Positions 1 to 9,664 are shown, counted from the stretch's first letter. The stretch: 64,000 nucleotides of DNA from Ensifer sp. USDA 6670 (GCA_000421085.1 ATWE01000020.1:1-64000); one strand, 5' to 3'. Program-made: numbers and translations. Notes: a model not told the origin generated them from the letters alone.

Positions 1-649
<649 letters not shown>

Positions 650-707
650 TCATTCCATCCATCGCGCAATGGCGGTCGGCAGCTCGCGCCGCCTCGCAAT
701 GAAGAGC

Positions 708-723
708 TTCAAAACTCGTGCCA
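708..723 (-). promoter_or_regulatory. Sigma-54 promoter of nifH
   Basis: On the minus strand the sequence TGGCACGAGTTTTGAA matches the -24/-12 class (TGGCACG, then a TTGC-type box). The -24 element is perfect. The -12 element has GA where the consensus has GC, and the P450 promoter at 9877-9892 shows the same change. It sits about 73 bases before the nifH start. Confidence 0.88.
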
Positions 724-814
724 AATCTGTCTGATCGAGCCGAAGGAGAATCTTTTGATTGTTTTTCAGCTAGTTACACGAAGCCGAAAACGAGAAATTG
801 GCTAGGCAAGTCTG

Positions 815-830
815 TGTCGCTGATCCGACA
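815..830. promoter_or_regulatory. NifA upstream activator site for nifH
   Basis: TGTCGCTGATCCGACA is an exact TGT-N10-ACA site, the binding motif of NifA. It lies about 92 bases upstream of the -24 box, a normal distance for looping with IHF to sigma-54 polymerase. Confidence 0.85.
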
Positions 831-835
831 AAGCC

Positions 836-1690
836 GACGGACGCTGTCGGATGCTGTGCCTTGGCGACCGTTTTAGATCTGACCCCGGTTACTAATGACG
901 ACAGCAGAATCAACGTGCTTCGAAATGGAGGCGAACGAACATCCCTGCTCCCAGATGGAGAGTGGGTATGGTTCCCAATATGTAGTACCGGAACCCCCTG
1001 AGGAAAGGCGCGAAGATCACGACCTCGGCTCCGCAGCGGAAAGCGCGGAAAAATCGGACGAAGGTTGCGTCGCGAGAATCCGAGCTGAGGCCCATTGCGC
1101 GTTCAGCATAGGCAGAACCAAAGCGATATTTACCACTGTCCTCCCACAGGCAGAAATGCGACGGCTCTGGATACACGCGTGCAGGAAGCGGGAGCGAGAG
1201 TTCGCGGCGAGGGCTCGGACCCTCACTGAACCGGGTTTTCGACGGCCGGCCACGCCGCTTGTGCCGAATTGCGGCGGCGCCATGCGCCACCAACCGGTGC
1301 TCGTTCCGGACGAGATATGATGAGATTTTTGCTGCGCAGCAGTGTCCTCAGAGCTCGACCGGGCAAGCATCCTGCACCCATTGCTGATTTGCGGAGTCCG
1401 CGACGGGGTAGTGGTGGCTGGCTCCCTACCGTGCCCATACTTAGGTTATTTTTGAGCTTCCTCTGCACGGTTGGCACGACTTTTGTACTCCAGTTCGCGA
1501 CGCGGCAGGAGTTGCCGATCCGTGTCGTGGGTGGCAGCACGATCGATGGTATCACCAAGATGCATTGGCAGAAGCGACCGCTTATAGAGCTCAGGTTGCT
1601 GGGGAACCTCGACCTGCACTGGCCGGCATATGTGTTCATCACCGTCGGCCAGCGCGGATCGACTAGCGTTGTGCTCGCCTCCGACTGCTC
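836..1690. other. Stretch with no clear gene; possible transposase scrap
   Basis: I see no gene I can support here. On the minus strand near 1235-1293 a short peptide (GAAAIRHKRRGRPSKTR) resembles the N-terminal linker of ISNCY-type transposases such as the one at 26311-26547. The resemblance is lost after about 20 residues. The remainder shows only short overlapping open frames on both strands without ribosome sites or recognisable motifs. Confidence 0.3.
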
Positions 1691-1711
1691 CGTCTTCGAC
1701 GGTCACCCACG

Positions 1712-1906
1712 AGCAAGGAGATCGGCTTGTCCGACTGGATCACCGTAACACAAAAGACCATCGATAACTTCGGCGGGGCGACGGGCGGCTTCCAGTTCAT
1801 CAACACGGACCCGGTGCGCGCAGCAGTGTGGGGGTCTTCCGACACCTACGTTGCAATTGTCGTGAATATTGCACTGCAACATTATCGGTCTGTCCTACCC
1901 CAGTAG
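1712..1906 (+). pseudogene. Remnant of a MaoC/NodN-like hydratase
   Basis: An open stretch reads SKEIGLSDWITVTQ, then IDNFGGATGGFQFINTDP. This closely follows the N-terminal hot-dog segment of MaoC-like dehydratases and NodN (typical form: GVSDWITV.Q..ID.FA.ATGDHQFIH.DP). Similarity ends near 1835 and the frame stops at 1904-1906, so only about 40 of the usual ~150 residues remain. The catalytic Asp/His pair region is altered: GDHQ of the family reads GGFQ here. No start codon or ribosome site was found. I read this as a decayed gene fragment. Family assignment is by remembered motif, not by a search. Confidence 0.55.
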
Positions 1907-1941
1907 CTGCGAGTTCCCAAATGGATAGAAGGAGTTGCCCC

Positions 1942-2264
1942 ATGGCGAATTCAAGGAGCAATGCAGGCGCATCCGTCACGAACCAAGGCCACGTGGATAT
2001 CGGTGCCGCTGTTCGGCGATCTCGCCAAGCGGTGGGATATAGCGTAGAGGATCTTGCACGACCTGCGGACTCACCTGCGCAGAAATCACAAAGATTGAAT
2101 TAGGTGCGGATATCGACCCGGGCAGGCTCAGGCGCATAGCGGCTGCGCTTCGAGTGCCAACCTCCACGTTCCTGAACCAGCGGAACGGGCGTGACGCTGC
2201 TTGCGATACCCAAGCCTCCTGCGTGCAAAGACCAGCCATCGGCCACGGAGGTAATTGGCAATAG
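1942..2264 (+). pseudogene. Small XRE-type HTH regulator, frameshifted
   Basis: The gene starts at ATG 1942 after AAGGAG at 1929-1934. It codes for a Cro/CI-type helix-turn-helix (IGAAVRRSRQAVGYSVEDLAR). At about base 2060 one base is missing. The +1-shifted frame then continues the domain smoothly (TCGLTCAEITKIELGADIDP, then RRIAAALRVP) to a stop at 2262-2264. Read as translated, the protein would stop at 2101-2103 with a wrong tail. If repaired it would be about 107 residues. The pairing with the MFS gene downstream recalls the y4wC-y4wD pair near nif genes on rhizobial symbiosis plasmids; that link is from memory. The frameshift is either real decay or a base error. Confidence 0.7.
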
Positions 2265-2453
2265 CTGCAGCAAGATCGGCGTACATGTGCCACTGGAACG
2301 CGGGGGATGGCCACAACATCATGCGATGTGGGTATACCAGCGGGGATGGGGCTGGGTGTCTATCCTTTGGGCGAAGCGCGACACCTCAAGCGCGGCTACA
2401 GCGCCGACCTCCCCAGGGCAGACTTCCGCGTAGGGTTGGAGCTAGGGATATCG

Positions 2454-3652
2454 GTGAAGACTTACATCCTTGTTTTCCAGAGCCCGGGAGCTCTGGTGTC
2501 ATACACGGCGGCATTCTTTGCGCGTCTTCCCATCGTTATGACCCCTCTAAGTCTGCTCATTCTCGTGGGGAGTTCAACGAACTCGTACGCGCAAGGGGGA
2601 CTTGTCACGGGTGCATTTGCGTTGGGCAGAGTAATATCTGCACCGTTTTGGGGTTGTGCACTCGACACGGGATCGCATCGCCGTGTCGTCGCTGTATCAG
2701 CGACGACATCTGGAGCATTCCTCTTGTTAGGCTGGCTTGGGGTCCAGCTCCAGGTGAGCCTATTTCTGCTCGCCGGCTTGACACTGTGCGTGGGCCTTTC
2801 CGTTCCACCTATCGCACCTGCGATGCGCGTCGCTTGGCGGCGCCTCGTCCCAAACTCTCCCGCTGTCCTGGCGGCAGCCTATGCGGTTGATGCCGTTGCG
2901 GTCGAGGCTATGTTCATCATAGGCCCCTTGATTAGCGGCAGCTTGTATGCGTGTAGCCCGTCGCTGCCTGTAATTGCAACATGTTTATTCCTCGTACTCG
3001 GAGGACTGGGATATTCGTTATCTCCGGCTGGTAGGACTCGCGGTCAGAAAGTAACCGTCACGCAGTACGGGGATAGAAAGTACAGAATCCTGATGCGTCG
3101 AAGTCTGCTACTCGTTGGGTTCGTCACAATTGCAATGTCAATGGGACTCGGTCAAATGGACGTCGCCCTCACCTCTACGGCGCAGGCGACTTCGAACGGT
3201 GGGTTGGTTTTGGGGGTCCGTTCGCCGCGATTGCCATAGGGAGTACTGTAAGCGGGCTTTTCTTCGGCGCAAGACATTGGAACTGGTCCCCACATCACCT
3301 GCTGACTGCATCGTTGTCCGGACTCGCCCTTGGGCTAACAGGAGCCGGGATTGGAGTGTGGTCAGGGATCTCACTGGTACTCCTCCTGCCAATCCTCATG
3401 CTCTCTGGATTATTCATTTCGCCAAGCGTACTTCTGATACAGCATATAATCGACAACGCACTTCCACCCGATCGAACATCGGAAGGTCAGGCATGGTTTT
3501 CCGGGGTGCTCACTGCGGGTGGAGCCATCGGAATGGCTTTGGGAGGTCTGTGGGCTGACATAGGGCGACCAATGGCACCGTTCTTTGCCGCAGCCGCAAC
3601 GCTTGCAGTGGGATCGATCGCGGCAGCCTGGTCAGACGATCGGTTTGGATGA
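2454..3652 (+). pseudogene. MFS transporter (y4wD-like), one frameshift
   Basis: This codes for an integral membrane major-facilitator protein of about 400 residues. Many hydrophobic spans are visible in two frames. The first runs from about 2454 (GTG after GGAG) to ~3210 and includes a loop typical of the family after span 2 (ALGRVISAPFWGCALDTGSH). The second continues from ~3215 (PFAAIAIGSTVSGLFFGARH) to the stop at 3650-3652. It contains the late motif GGAIGMALGGLWADIGRP. The break falls in TTTTGGGGG near 3209-3217, so one base gained or lost explains it. The substrate is unknown. The earlier ATG at 2307 lacks family-like sequence. It lies 190 bases after the broken HTH gene, and together they look like a dead or mis-sequenced pair. 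Confidence 0.72.
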
Positions 3653-3789
3653 TTGGAACAACATTTGCCCAGCCTGGTGACTATTGCAGCGCTCGCCAAA
3701 AGTCTCTCGGTCCGTCCGTCTCTGCGCCGTTGGGCTGATTATCCCACCAACACGACCCCTGCCGCCCAATTCGACGCGATTCAGAAGAA

Positions 3790-4243
3790 CTCGGGTGGCC
3801 GTTCTCCACCACCACAGGTATTCTGCTTCTGTGGCCGCCACCTGCTCTGTGCCAAGCTGCGGCCATCCGACATCGACGCCGGCGCGGTCGAGGCGGCCGG
3901 TCGCATCGTCGCGCAGATCTGCAAGCGCTGGCCGAACGTGCGCATCATCCTGCGCGCCGATTCCGGCTTTGCCCGGACACCCTGATGGACTGGTGCGAGA
4001 CCAACGACGTCGGCTATGTCTTCGGTCTTGTCCGCAACCAGCGGCTGGAGAGGGAGATCGCCCCGGCCAAGGAGGAAGCGCGCCTGTCATCCGGGGCAAG
4101 CGGCCGGGCGGCTCGTGTCTTCCGCGACTTCCGGTGGTCGACTAAGGACAACTGGACACGACGGCGGCGGGTCGTCGGAAATGCGGAGTGGACGCTGCTG
4201 GGCGCCTATCCGCGCGCGAGCTATCGGGTTTCGTCTGGTCCAT
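3790..4243 (+). mobile_element. IS1380-family transposase remnant
   Basis: Overlapping frames carry blocks typical of IS1380 (DDE group 1) transposases: CGRHLLCAKLRPSDIDA, then RIVAQICKRWPNVRIILRAD with SGFART, then MDWCETNDVGYVFGLVRNQR, then FRDFRWSTKDNW. A frame change at about 3980-3985 splits the block after SGFART. The N-terminal and C-terminal thirds of the ~440-residue protein are absent and no inverted repeats were found. It is a dead fragment. Confidence 0.7.
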
Positions 4244-4598
4244 AAGATTTCACCGCGTTGAACACCGCCCAAATCTAGCTCATGAGCTCCTCAAGGAGGA
4301 GAAAAGCCGATCAGAAACCCATGTGCTCCTGGGCAAGGCTGGGGGCACGGTCACGGCAGGCGAACCCTCGCTACCACTATTAGCCGATCACATTCCGACG
4401 CTGCCACCAAAACTGAGGACGCTCCGCGACGCATCAGGTCCGGCGGTAAACCAACCCGCGTTCAGAGCATGATCAACCGTCGTTCATTGATCGTGTGTCC
4501 TGCCTTCCCCGGACGCACTCATCCGAGACACGACGCCCGAGAAAATCAGGCGAAAGAATTTCTATTTCTGCTAATTGAAAAGGCGAACATGAGAGAGG
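4244..4598. other. Stretch with no clear gene
   Basis: This lies between the IS1380 remnant and the end of the monooxygenase gene. Only short open frames without family motifs are present. I see no terminator hairpin with a T-tract. Confidence 0.4.
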
Positions 4599-5663
4599 TC
4601 ACCCCGCCATCCCGGCCGCGTGACCAAGCGACTTGTTGACTGCTGGGATGATCTTTTCTCCCCAGAGCTCGATTTGCCGCAGCATCGTCTTCTGGTCGAA
4701 GTCGCCCAATTGGGTCTGAACCGCAATCTGAGCCGGTCTCAAGATACTGATTTCTTCCAGCAGGCGGTCGATCACCCGATTCACACTGCCGATCGGCAGG
4801 TTCTCGCGCATTGTCTCGAACGACAGGTCCTTTTCCGTCGGCATTTCCTGCAGCAGATAGCCGTCCTTGTTTTGCTGGCGGCGCTTGTACAGAGACTCCG
4901 ATAGACGGCGTTGGAAGCGGGCATTATCGAGGTAGCTGTTGATTTCCGCCTCGTCGTCGCTAGCATAGCAGCAGCGCAACAGCGACACCTTGGCGTCCGA
5001 GACATTCTTACCCTCGAAGGAAGCTGCTTTTTCCAGGCTTTCCCGCAATGTGCTCAAGGCATCCAAGCCATCGTGAAATGCCGTGACCAAAACGTTATGT
5101 CCCTCTCGAAAAGCCCGGCCCATGCTGGGTGGCGACGCCGCGGCGACCCAGATTGGCGGCCTTGGCTTCTGAACGGGGCGTACCGAAATCGCCGTCGACG
5201 GTATCTTCAACTGATGGCCGTCGTGCTCGAAGATTTCTTGATCGAGGCCCTTGAGGAGGATGTCTAGATATTCGGAAAACACGGCCGGCGCCTGATCGAT
5301 GTCGATGCCGAAGCGCTCGAACTCGAACTGCTGGTATCCGGAGCCGACGCCGAGCTCAAGGCGGCCCTTCGAAACGATATCGGCGAGGCCGATTTCGGAA
5401 AGCAGGCGCTGCGGTTGGTAGAGCGGTAGCACGCAGACTGCGGTACCGAGCCGAATGGTGCTCGTCACGCCGGCGCAATGCGCCACCATCATCAAGGGCG
5501 ACGGAATCAGCGAGTAATTGTTAAAGTGGTGCTCGGCGAACCATACGGTGTTAAAGCCAGCCTGCTCCGAAAGAACTGCCTGTTCGATTGAGTTGCGAAT
5601 GACGCTGTCGGATGATTGATGATAGCCGCGCTGGGCTGCGAGGATGAATGTCGCGAATTCCAT
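4599..5663 (-). CDS. Luciferase-like flavin-dependent monooxygenase (LLM)
   Basis: A 354-residue protein of the bacterial luciferase-like family, which uses reduced flavin (FMNH2 or F420H2) to oxygenate or reduce organic substrates in the cytoplasm. Family hallmarks are the N-terminal AEHHFNNYSL segment, the strand LGTAVCVLPLYQPQRLLSEI and the loop ELGVGSGYQQFEFERFGID. PPIWVAAASPPSMGRA follows in the middle. The start at 5663 has GAGGAAAACGCCC just upstream. It is the last gene of the P450-ferredoxin-SnoaL-SDR operon. A similar order beside nifH is remembered for pNGR234a (y4vJ). The substrate is unknown. No flavin reductase is visible nearby, so flavin would come from elsewhere in the cell. 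Confidence 0.88.
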   Translation of the reverse strand: MEFATFILAAQRGYHQSSDSVIRNSIEQAVLSEQAGFNTVWFAEHHFNNYSLIPSPLMMVAHCAGVTSTIRLGTAVCVLPLYQPQRLLSEIGLADIVSKGRLELGVGSGYQQFEFERFGIDIDQAPAVFSEYLDILLKGLDQEIFEHDGHQLKIPSTAISVRPVQKPRPPIWVAAASPPSMGRAFREGHNVLVTAFHDGLDALSTLRESLEKAASFEGKNVSDAKVSLLRCCYASDDEAEINSYLDNARFQRRLSESLYKRRQQNKDGYLLQEMPTEKDLSFETMRENLPIGSVNRVIDRLLEEISILRPAQIAVQTQLGDFDQKTMLRQIELWGEKIIPAVNKSLGHAAGMAG

Positions 5664-7384
5664 GGGCGTTTTCCTCGGTTATAGGGGATGGGCCGCAGAG
5701 AGACTCGACAGGCGCGCGATTTCCGAAAGCTTGCCATCGCTTTAACCGGCCGCCGCACGTCGGCCGGCGGATGGTCGACAATCATTTCGCAAGCCTCCGT
5801 TAGTTCTTCTTGATCGAGGTTGCTTTCGGAACCCGGATCGCCAAAACAGCTCCAGCCGCCGTCCACGTGGAGGATGGAACCATTCACGTATGAGGCGTCG
5901 GACGAAGCCAGGGAGAACGCTGCGTCAGCAACGGTTTCCGGCTGTCCCATCCTGCCCATTTGGATGGACCGGCAAATCGCTTCTGGGTCGATACTGCCGT
6001 GATTTGCCGACTGAGCGATGCCAGGCGCGCGGTTGTAGACAGGAGCGACGGTGGCTGTCCGAATGCCAACCGGCCCGAGTTCGGCCGCCAGGCACCGGGT
6101 CAAAATCTCCAGCCCCGCCTTGGACGCGCCAGAGGCATGGTTTGGTGCGAAAGGCAGAAAGGTATCGATCGGTGCGACATTAAGGATCACGCCGCCGGGG
6201 CGCATCGTCTTGATGGCCTCACGCGCGCAGGCGAAGGCGCCGGTAAGATTGACATCCAGAGCGCGTTCGATCTGGGTCGGTGCTTGTTGAATCCCTGGCA
6301 CAAAAGTATCGGTCGCATCAGCACAGTTGACGAGAACATCGAGCCCGCCGAAGCGCTCCCGTAGCTCCTCAAACAGCGCTACGACCTCGCTTTGGACAGC
6401 CACGTCCACGGGTTTCGCCATGTGCTTGCCACCGAGAGAACCAGCGAGCTCTGCCGCTGCAGCACCGTCCCTGTCGGCAATTGCGACAGTGTCGCCGCTT
6501 GCGGCAAATCGGCGAACGACGGCCGGGCCAATGCCGTTCGCCCCGCCCGTGACAAGCAGGATGCGCGCCCCGGTGTGCTCGGCCGGAGGGGAGAGTTCGG
6601 CTGGAGGCGCCGTATATACCGGCGGATGTGCATCGCCGGGCTGATTGAAGCACATCCAACCACCATCAACCGTTAGCACCGAACCGTTTATGTAACCCGC
6701 GTACGGGCTAGCCAGAAAACGCACTGTCCGGGCGATCTCGTCAGGACGCGCCATGCGCCCCATGGGCACGCGGCGGCGAACCGCCGTGAGGTCCATCTTG
6801 CCTGCATGCTCCAGTCGGGCAACCATTGGCGTGCGCACATACCCGGGCGCTACTGCCGTCACGCGGATGCCGCTCGAAGTCAACTCGCATGCCAGCGAAT
6901 TCGTGATCGCGATCAGGCCCGTCTTCGAGGCGGCGTAGGCATCGCGTCTGGGATTGCCGAGCACGCCCGCCAGCGAGTCGACATTGAGGATGACAGCGCC
7001 GGGCTGCATCCGCCGCACTGCTTCGCGGGCCATGACGAAAGGCGCGATCAGGTTTATTTGCGACGTGCGTCGAAAATCATCGACGCTCGTGTCGACGGTC
7101 GCAGCCATTGTGGGCCCCACAGCCGCGTTGTTGACCAGTACGCCGACCTCAGCGAACTGTGCATCGATCCGATCGTAAAGGGCAAGGATGTCTTCCTCTC
7201 GCGAGACATCGAACTCCAGGCCGAGATGCGGCTGGCCGAGACTGCGGCCCAGTTCAATCACGCCGCTGCCAGGGAGGTCCAGCGCGACGACAATGTCTCC
7301 ATCGGCGGCAAAGACATCGACCAGGGCACGGCCGATCCCGCCTGCAGCGCCTGTACTGGTGACAACGCGTTCTGGCGACTTCAT
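5507..7384 (-). CDS. Double short-chain dehydrogenase (two fused SDR domains)
   Basis: Two Rossmann SDR domains lie in one chain. Domain 1 (residues ~8-240) has the cofactor motif TGAAGGIG, LVNNAAVG, and an intact active site (YAASK with an upstream Ser). Domain 2 (~265-510) has TGGANGIG and LVNCADA. Its active-site segment reads HASGASKAG, so the catalytic Tyr is replaced by Ser, and the upstream Ser position reads P. It probably cannot catalyse alone. Both domains end in a similar GGW.CF..PG motif, which suggests internal duplication. The start at 7384 follows GGAGAG, 17 bases after the SnoaL stop. The last ~52 codons overlap the monooxygenase gene in another frame and look non-native. The true stop is probably near 5700, with a small indel removing it. 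Confidence 0.85.
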   Translation of the reverse strand: MKSPERVVTSTGAAGGIGRALVDVFAADGDIVVALDLPGSGVIELGRSLGQPHLGLEFDVSREEDILALYDRIDAQFAEVGVLVNNAAVGPTMAATVDTSVDDFRRTSQINLIAPFVMAREAVRRMQPGAVILNVDSLAGVLGNPRRDAYAASKTGLIAITNSLACELTSSGIRVTAVAPGYVRTPMVARLEHAGKMDLTAVRRRVPMGRMARPDEIARTVRFLASPYAGYINGSVLTVDGGWMCFNQPGDAHPPVYTAPPAELSPPAEHTGARILLVTGGANGIGPAVVRRFAASGDTVAIADRDGAAAAELAGSLGGKHMAKPVDVAVQSEVVALFEELRERFGGLDVLVNCADATDTFVPGIQQAPTQIERALDVNLTGAFACAREAIKTMRPGGVILNVAPIDTFLPFAPNHASGASKAGLEILTRCLAAELGPVGIRTATVAPVYNRAPGIAQSANHGSIDPEAICRSIQMGRMGQPETVADAAFSLASSDASYVNGSILHVDGGWSCFGDPGSESNLDQEELTEACEMIVDHPPADVRRPVKAMASFRKSRACRVSLRPIPYNRGKRPWNSRHSSSQPSAAIINHPTASFATQSNRQFFRSRLALTPYGSPSTTLTITR

Positions 7385-7401
7385 AAAGGAAGCTCTCCGC
7401 C

Positions 7402-7947
7402 TCACTTTCGCGCCTGGGAAGGAATGCAGCGCTTCCCGAGCGCGTAGACCGGATCGTCCGGATGCGATGCTCCGATGGGCTGGCGAAGACCGAACCGCTT
7501 TGCCTCGGACGCTGCCGGCGGGGTCTGTTCCTCAAGCCAATCGTAGACCACAGTGCGCTCGGCAATTCGCCACTCCCCTTCCCTCTTCTGAAAAAGGTCG
7601 CAATAGCGACCGCAAAGGAGAACCTGACGTATTGTCCTGGCCCCGTCCGGTCCGTGTTGCCGAGCCGTGAAGTAACTTTCGACGGCGGCCTCTGCCGGGC
7701 CGATGAACTCGATCAGAACGTTGGTGATTTGATGGATGTTTCGCGGTTCGGTCTTGAAGACACCCAGCGCGAACTCAATGAACCCCTCGGCCGAGCCGGA
7801 ATAGGCCCCGTGACTGTCATGCGCGTCGGGCCAGTAGGAGCTGCGTAGCGCCGCCTCATCCGCGCGGTCCACCCCGCGGCAGTACCGATAGAGGCAGTCG
7901 CGGATCGCCTCGCGGTCGAGGAGTTCGGCAATTTCTTCGTGGTCCAT
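7402..7947 (-). CDS. SnoaL/NTF2-like protein, possible ring-hydroxylating beta-type fold
   Basis: A 181-residue protein starting [20 protein letters not shown]. This opening is characteristic of SnoaL-like polyketide-cyclase/NTF2 folds (RE.I.D.L.RYC.GVDR.D). The middle has [20 protein letters not shown] and the end has [12 protein letters not shown]. Such proteins bind small hydrophobic molecules and act as cyclases, isomerases or dehydratases. Its place between the ferredoxin and the double SDR suggests it handles an intermediate of the same pathway. A longer open frame reaches upstream to 8106, but the family N-terminus begins at 7947. The specific reaction cannot be told from sequence. Confidence 0.82.
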   Translation of the reverse strand: MDHEEIAELLDREAIRDCLYRYCRGVDRADEAALRSSYWPDAHDSHGAYSGSAEGFIEFALGVFKTEPRNIHQITNVLIEFIGPAEAAVESYFTARQHGPDGARTIRQVLLCGRYCDLFQKREGEWRIAERTVVYDWLEEQTPPAASEAKRFGLRQPIGASHPDDPVYALGKRCIPSQARK

Positions 7948-8162
7948 GGTTTTGTCGCAGATCTGAGAGTGGAAGAGACGTGTTCGCGCATCGGTTACCC
8001 AGCAACGATTTTGGACTGTTCGGCGGTTGAGGCAGCTCCGCTGTAGGCAAATGCTGGCCACCGATTGCGCATCGATGTGATACAGCCACTGCAGAGGGAT
8101 TGGCACGGCCGGCTGAATGTCTGGACACGGGCGTTGCGGTCCTGTGGAAAGCTCTAATATAA

Positions 8163-8411
8163 TTACTTGACGCCTCCACGTTCTTGGTTGAACAGAAACC
8201 GATCAAGCAATTCTTCCGGCGAGCGATCAATTTCCAGCGCATGATCGGGGCAGGATCGAGCGCCTCGTGACGCGAGGAGTTCGTCCCTCTCCGCAACCTC
8301 GATGTCACCAGGCAGGATATAGCCGTCGTCATCGAGCTTGAAGATGTGAGGCGCTTGCGACCAGCATCGCGCATGCCCTTGGCATTTGGCGTTGTGGACG
8401 ATGATGCGCAT
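8163..8411 (-). CDS. 3Fe-4S-type ferredoxin, P450 electron donor
   Basis: An 82-residue ferredoxin. The cluster motif is C-Q-G-H-A-R-C, where His replaces one cysteine, followed by a distant SCPDHAL. This is the pattern of ferredoxins that serve actinobacterial and rhizobial P450s. It begins 35 bases after the P450 stop on the same strand, so it is almost certainly its redox partner. A ferredoxin reductase is not present in the window. Confidence 0.92.
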   Translation of the reverse strand: MRIIVHNAKCQGHARCWSQAPHIFKLDDDGYILPGDIEVAERDELLASRGARSCPDHALEIDRSPEELLDRFLFNQERGGVK

Positions 8412-8446
8412 GCGGTATCCCCATGTCTATGCCCCTGCGGCATTAA

Positions 8447-9664
8447 TCAGGACCAGTCCAGAATCACATTCTCGATACCGAACACCTGGCCGCCATAGGT
8501 GATGGGCGACGTACCTTCCTTGATACGGAAGGCAGGGATGCGGGCCAACCACTCCTCGAGACCAACGACGATCTCCCGCCGGGCAAGGTGCGAGCCAAGA
8601 CAACGGTGGGGACCACAGGCAAAGGCAGAGTGGCGATTGTCCTCTCGTGCGAGATCGATCGTGTTGGGGCGATCGAATTCCGCTGGGTCACGATTGGCAA
8701 TCGTAGTGGAGCAGGAAATGTAGTCGCCCTTACGGATCGGCGCGCCTTCGAAATCGATATCTTTCCTTGCTACGCGGATCATCTGCACAGTCGAATAGGC
8801 CCGCAGCAATTCTTCCGCTGCAGGCACGATCCGTTCCGGTTCGTTCCGCAGCAATTTTTGATCTTCGGCGTGGCGCGCCAGATAGGCCAAGTCGAAGCCT
8901 ATCGCCGTAGCGACCGTATCGAGTCCTGCGACCAACAAAAGCACGCCGATGCCACGAACCTCCTCGTCGGTTAGCGGACGGCCGTCGACCTCAGCTTCAA
9001 CGACGAAGGTCATGAAATCGATGACCGGGTCTTTGCGGCGCAGGGCTGCAAGTTCGTCGATGAACTGCACAATCGCCCGAGCCGCCGCCGTTCGTTTGAC
9101 AGCGTCTCCGTGGAGCAGATCCTTCCCCCAGCCGACAAATATGTCGAGCCGCTCATCAGATAGCCCCAGGAAGCCAAGAAAAATGCTGACCGCAAAGGGA
9201 AAGGCGAAATCCTTCATTACGTCACAACTTGTGCTCGATGCGGAGATCCTGTCGATCAGCGCGATCGCGCGCTCACGGACGACCGGCTCCAGCGCCATCA
9301 CCCGCTTGGGCGAAAACAGGGGATTGAGTAACGAACGAAAGACTGCGTGGGCCGGCGGATCGAGCTCCAGCGGGATCATCGGCCAGTTTTCGCCGAGCGC
9401 CGAGGCGAAGATGCTGCGATGGCTGGAAAAGGTCTCGGGGTCCTGTAGCACTCGGCGTTGGTCCTCAGCGCGCGTGATGACCCAGGTCCCTCGGCCATCG
9501 CGCGTATTGTTGGGAGAAAAAAAGATTGGCGGCCCGGCATGGAGGCAAGCGACAGCTGCGTGCGGATCCCCGTTGGGCGTGCGCTGCATTCCGGGCGACG
9601 TGAACAGGCTGAAGTCCTTCACCATTGCGGGCGGGACGTGACCTGGGATCGGCTTGCTCACCAC
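8447..9664 (-). CDS. Cytochrome P450 (CYP127-like)
   Basis: A 405-residue soluble bacterial P450 monooxygenase. Hallmarks are the heme-thiolate loop FACGPHRCLGSHLA, the I-helix oxygen-binding segment VAGLDTVATAIG, the ExxR pair in EELLRAY and the C-helix region PPAHAVFRSLLNPLF. I chose GTG at 9664 because GGAG lies 8 bases before it and the length then fits the family. An open frame extends to 9805 without a ribosome site. It is the first gene of the operon P450-ferredoxin-SnoaL-SDR-LLM. The upstream region carries a NifA site and a sigma-54 promoter nearly identical to those of nifH, so expression should follow nitrogen fixation. The resemblance to CYP127A1 (y4vG of pNGR234a) is from memory. 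The substrate is unknown. Confidence 0.93.
   Translation of the reverse strand: MVSKPIPGHVPPAMVKDFSLFTSPGMQRTPNGDPHAAVACLHAGPPIFFSPNNTRDGRGTWVITRAEDQRRVLQDPETFSSHRSIFASALGENWPMIPLELDPPAHAVFRSLLNPLFSPKRVMALEPVVRERAIALIDRISASSTSCDVMKDFAFPFAVSIFLGFLGLSDERLDIFVGWGKDLLHGDAVKRTAAARAIVQFIDELAALRRKDPVIDFMTFVVEAEVDGRPLTDEEVRGIGVLLLVAGLDTVATAIGFDLAYLARHAEDQKLLRNEPERIVPAAEELLRAYSTVQMIRVARKDIDFEGAPIRKGDYISCSTTIANRDPAEFDRPNTIDLAREDNRHSAFACGPHRCLGSHLARREIVVGLEEWLARIPAFRIKEGTSPITYGGQVFGIENVILDWS

Noticed and set aside
2255-2890. A 211-codon plus-strand frame overlapping the MFS gene
   Set aside because: It is an out-of-frame shadow of the transporter, rich in Arg, Cys and Ser.
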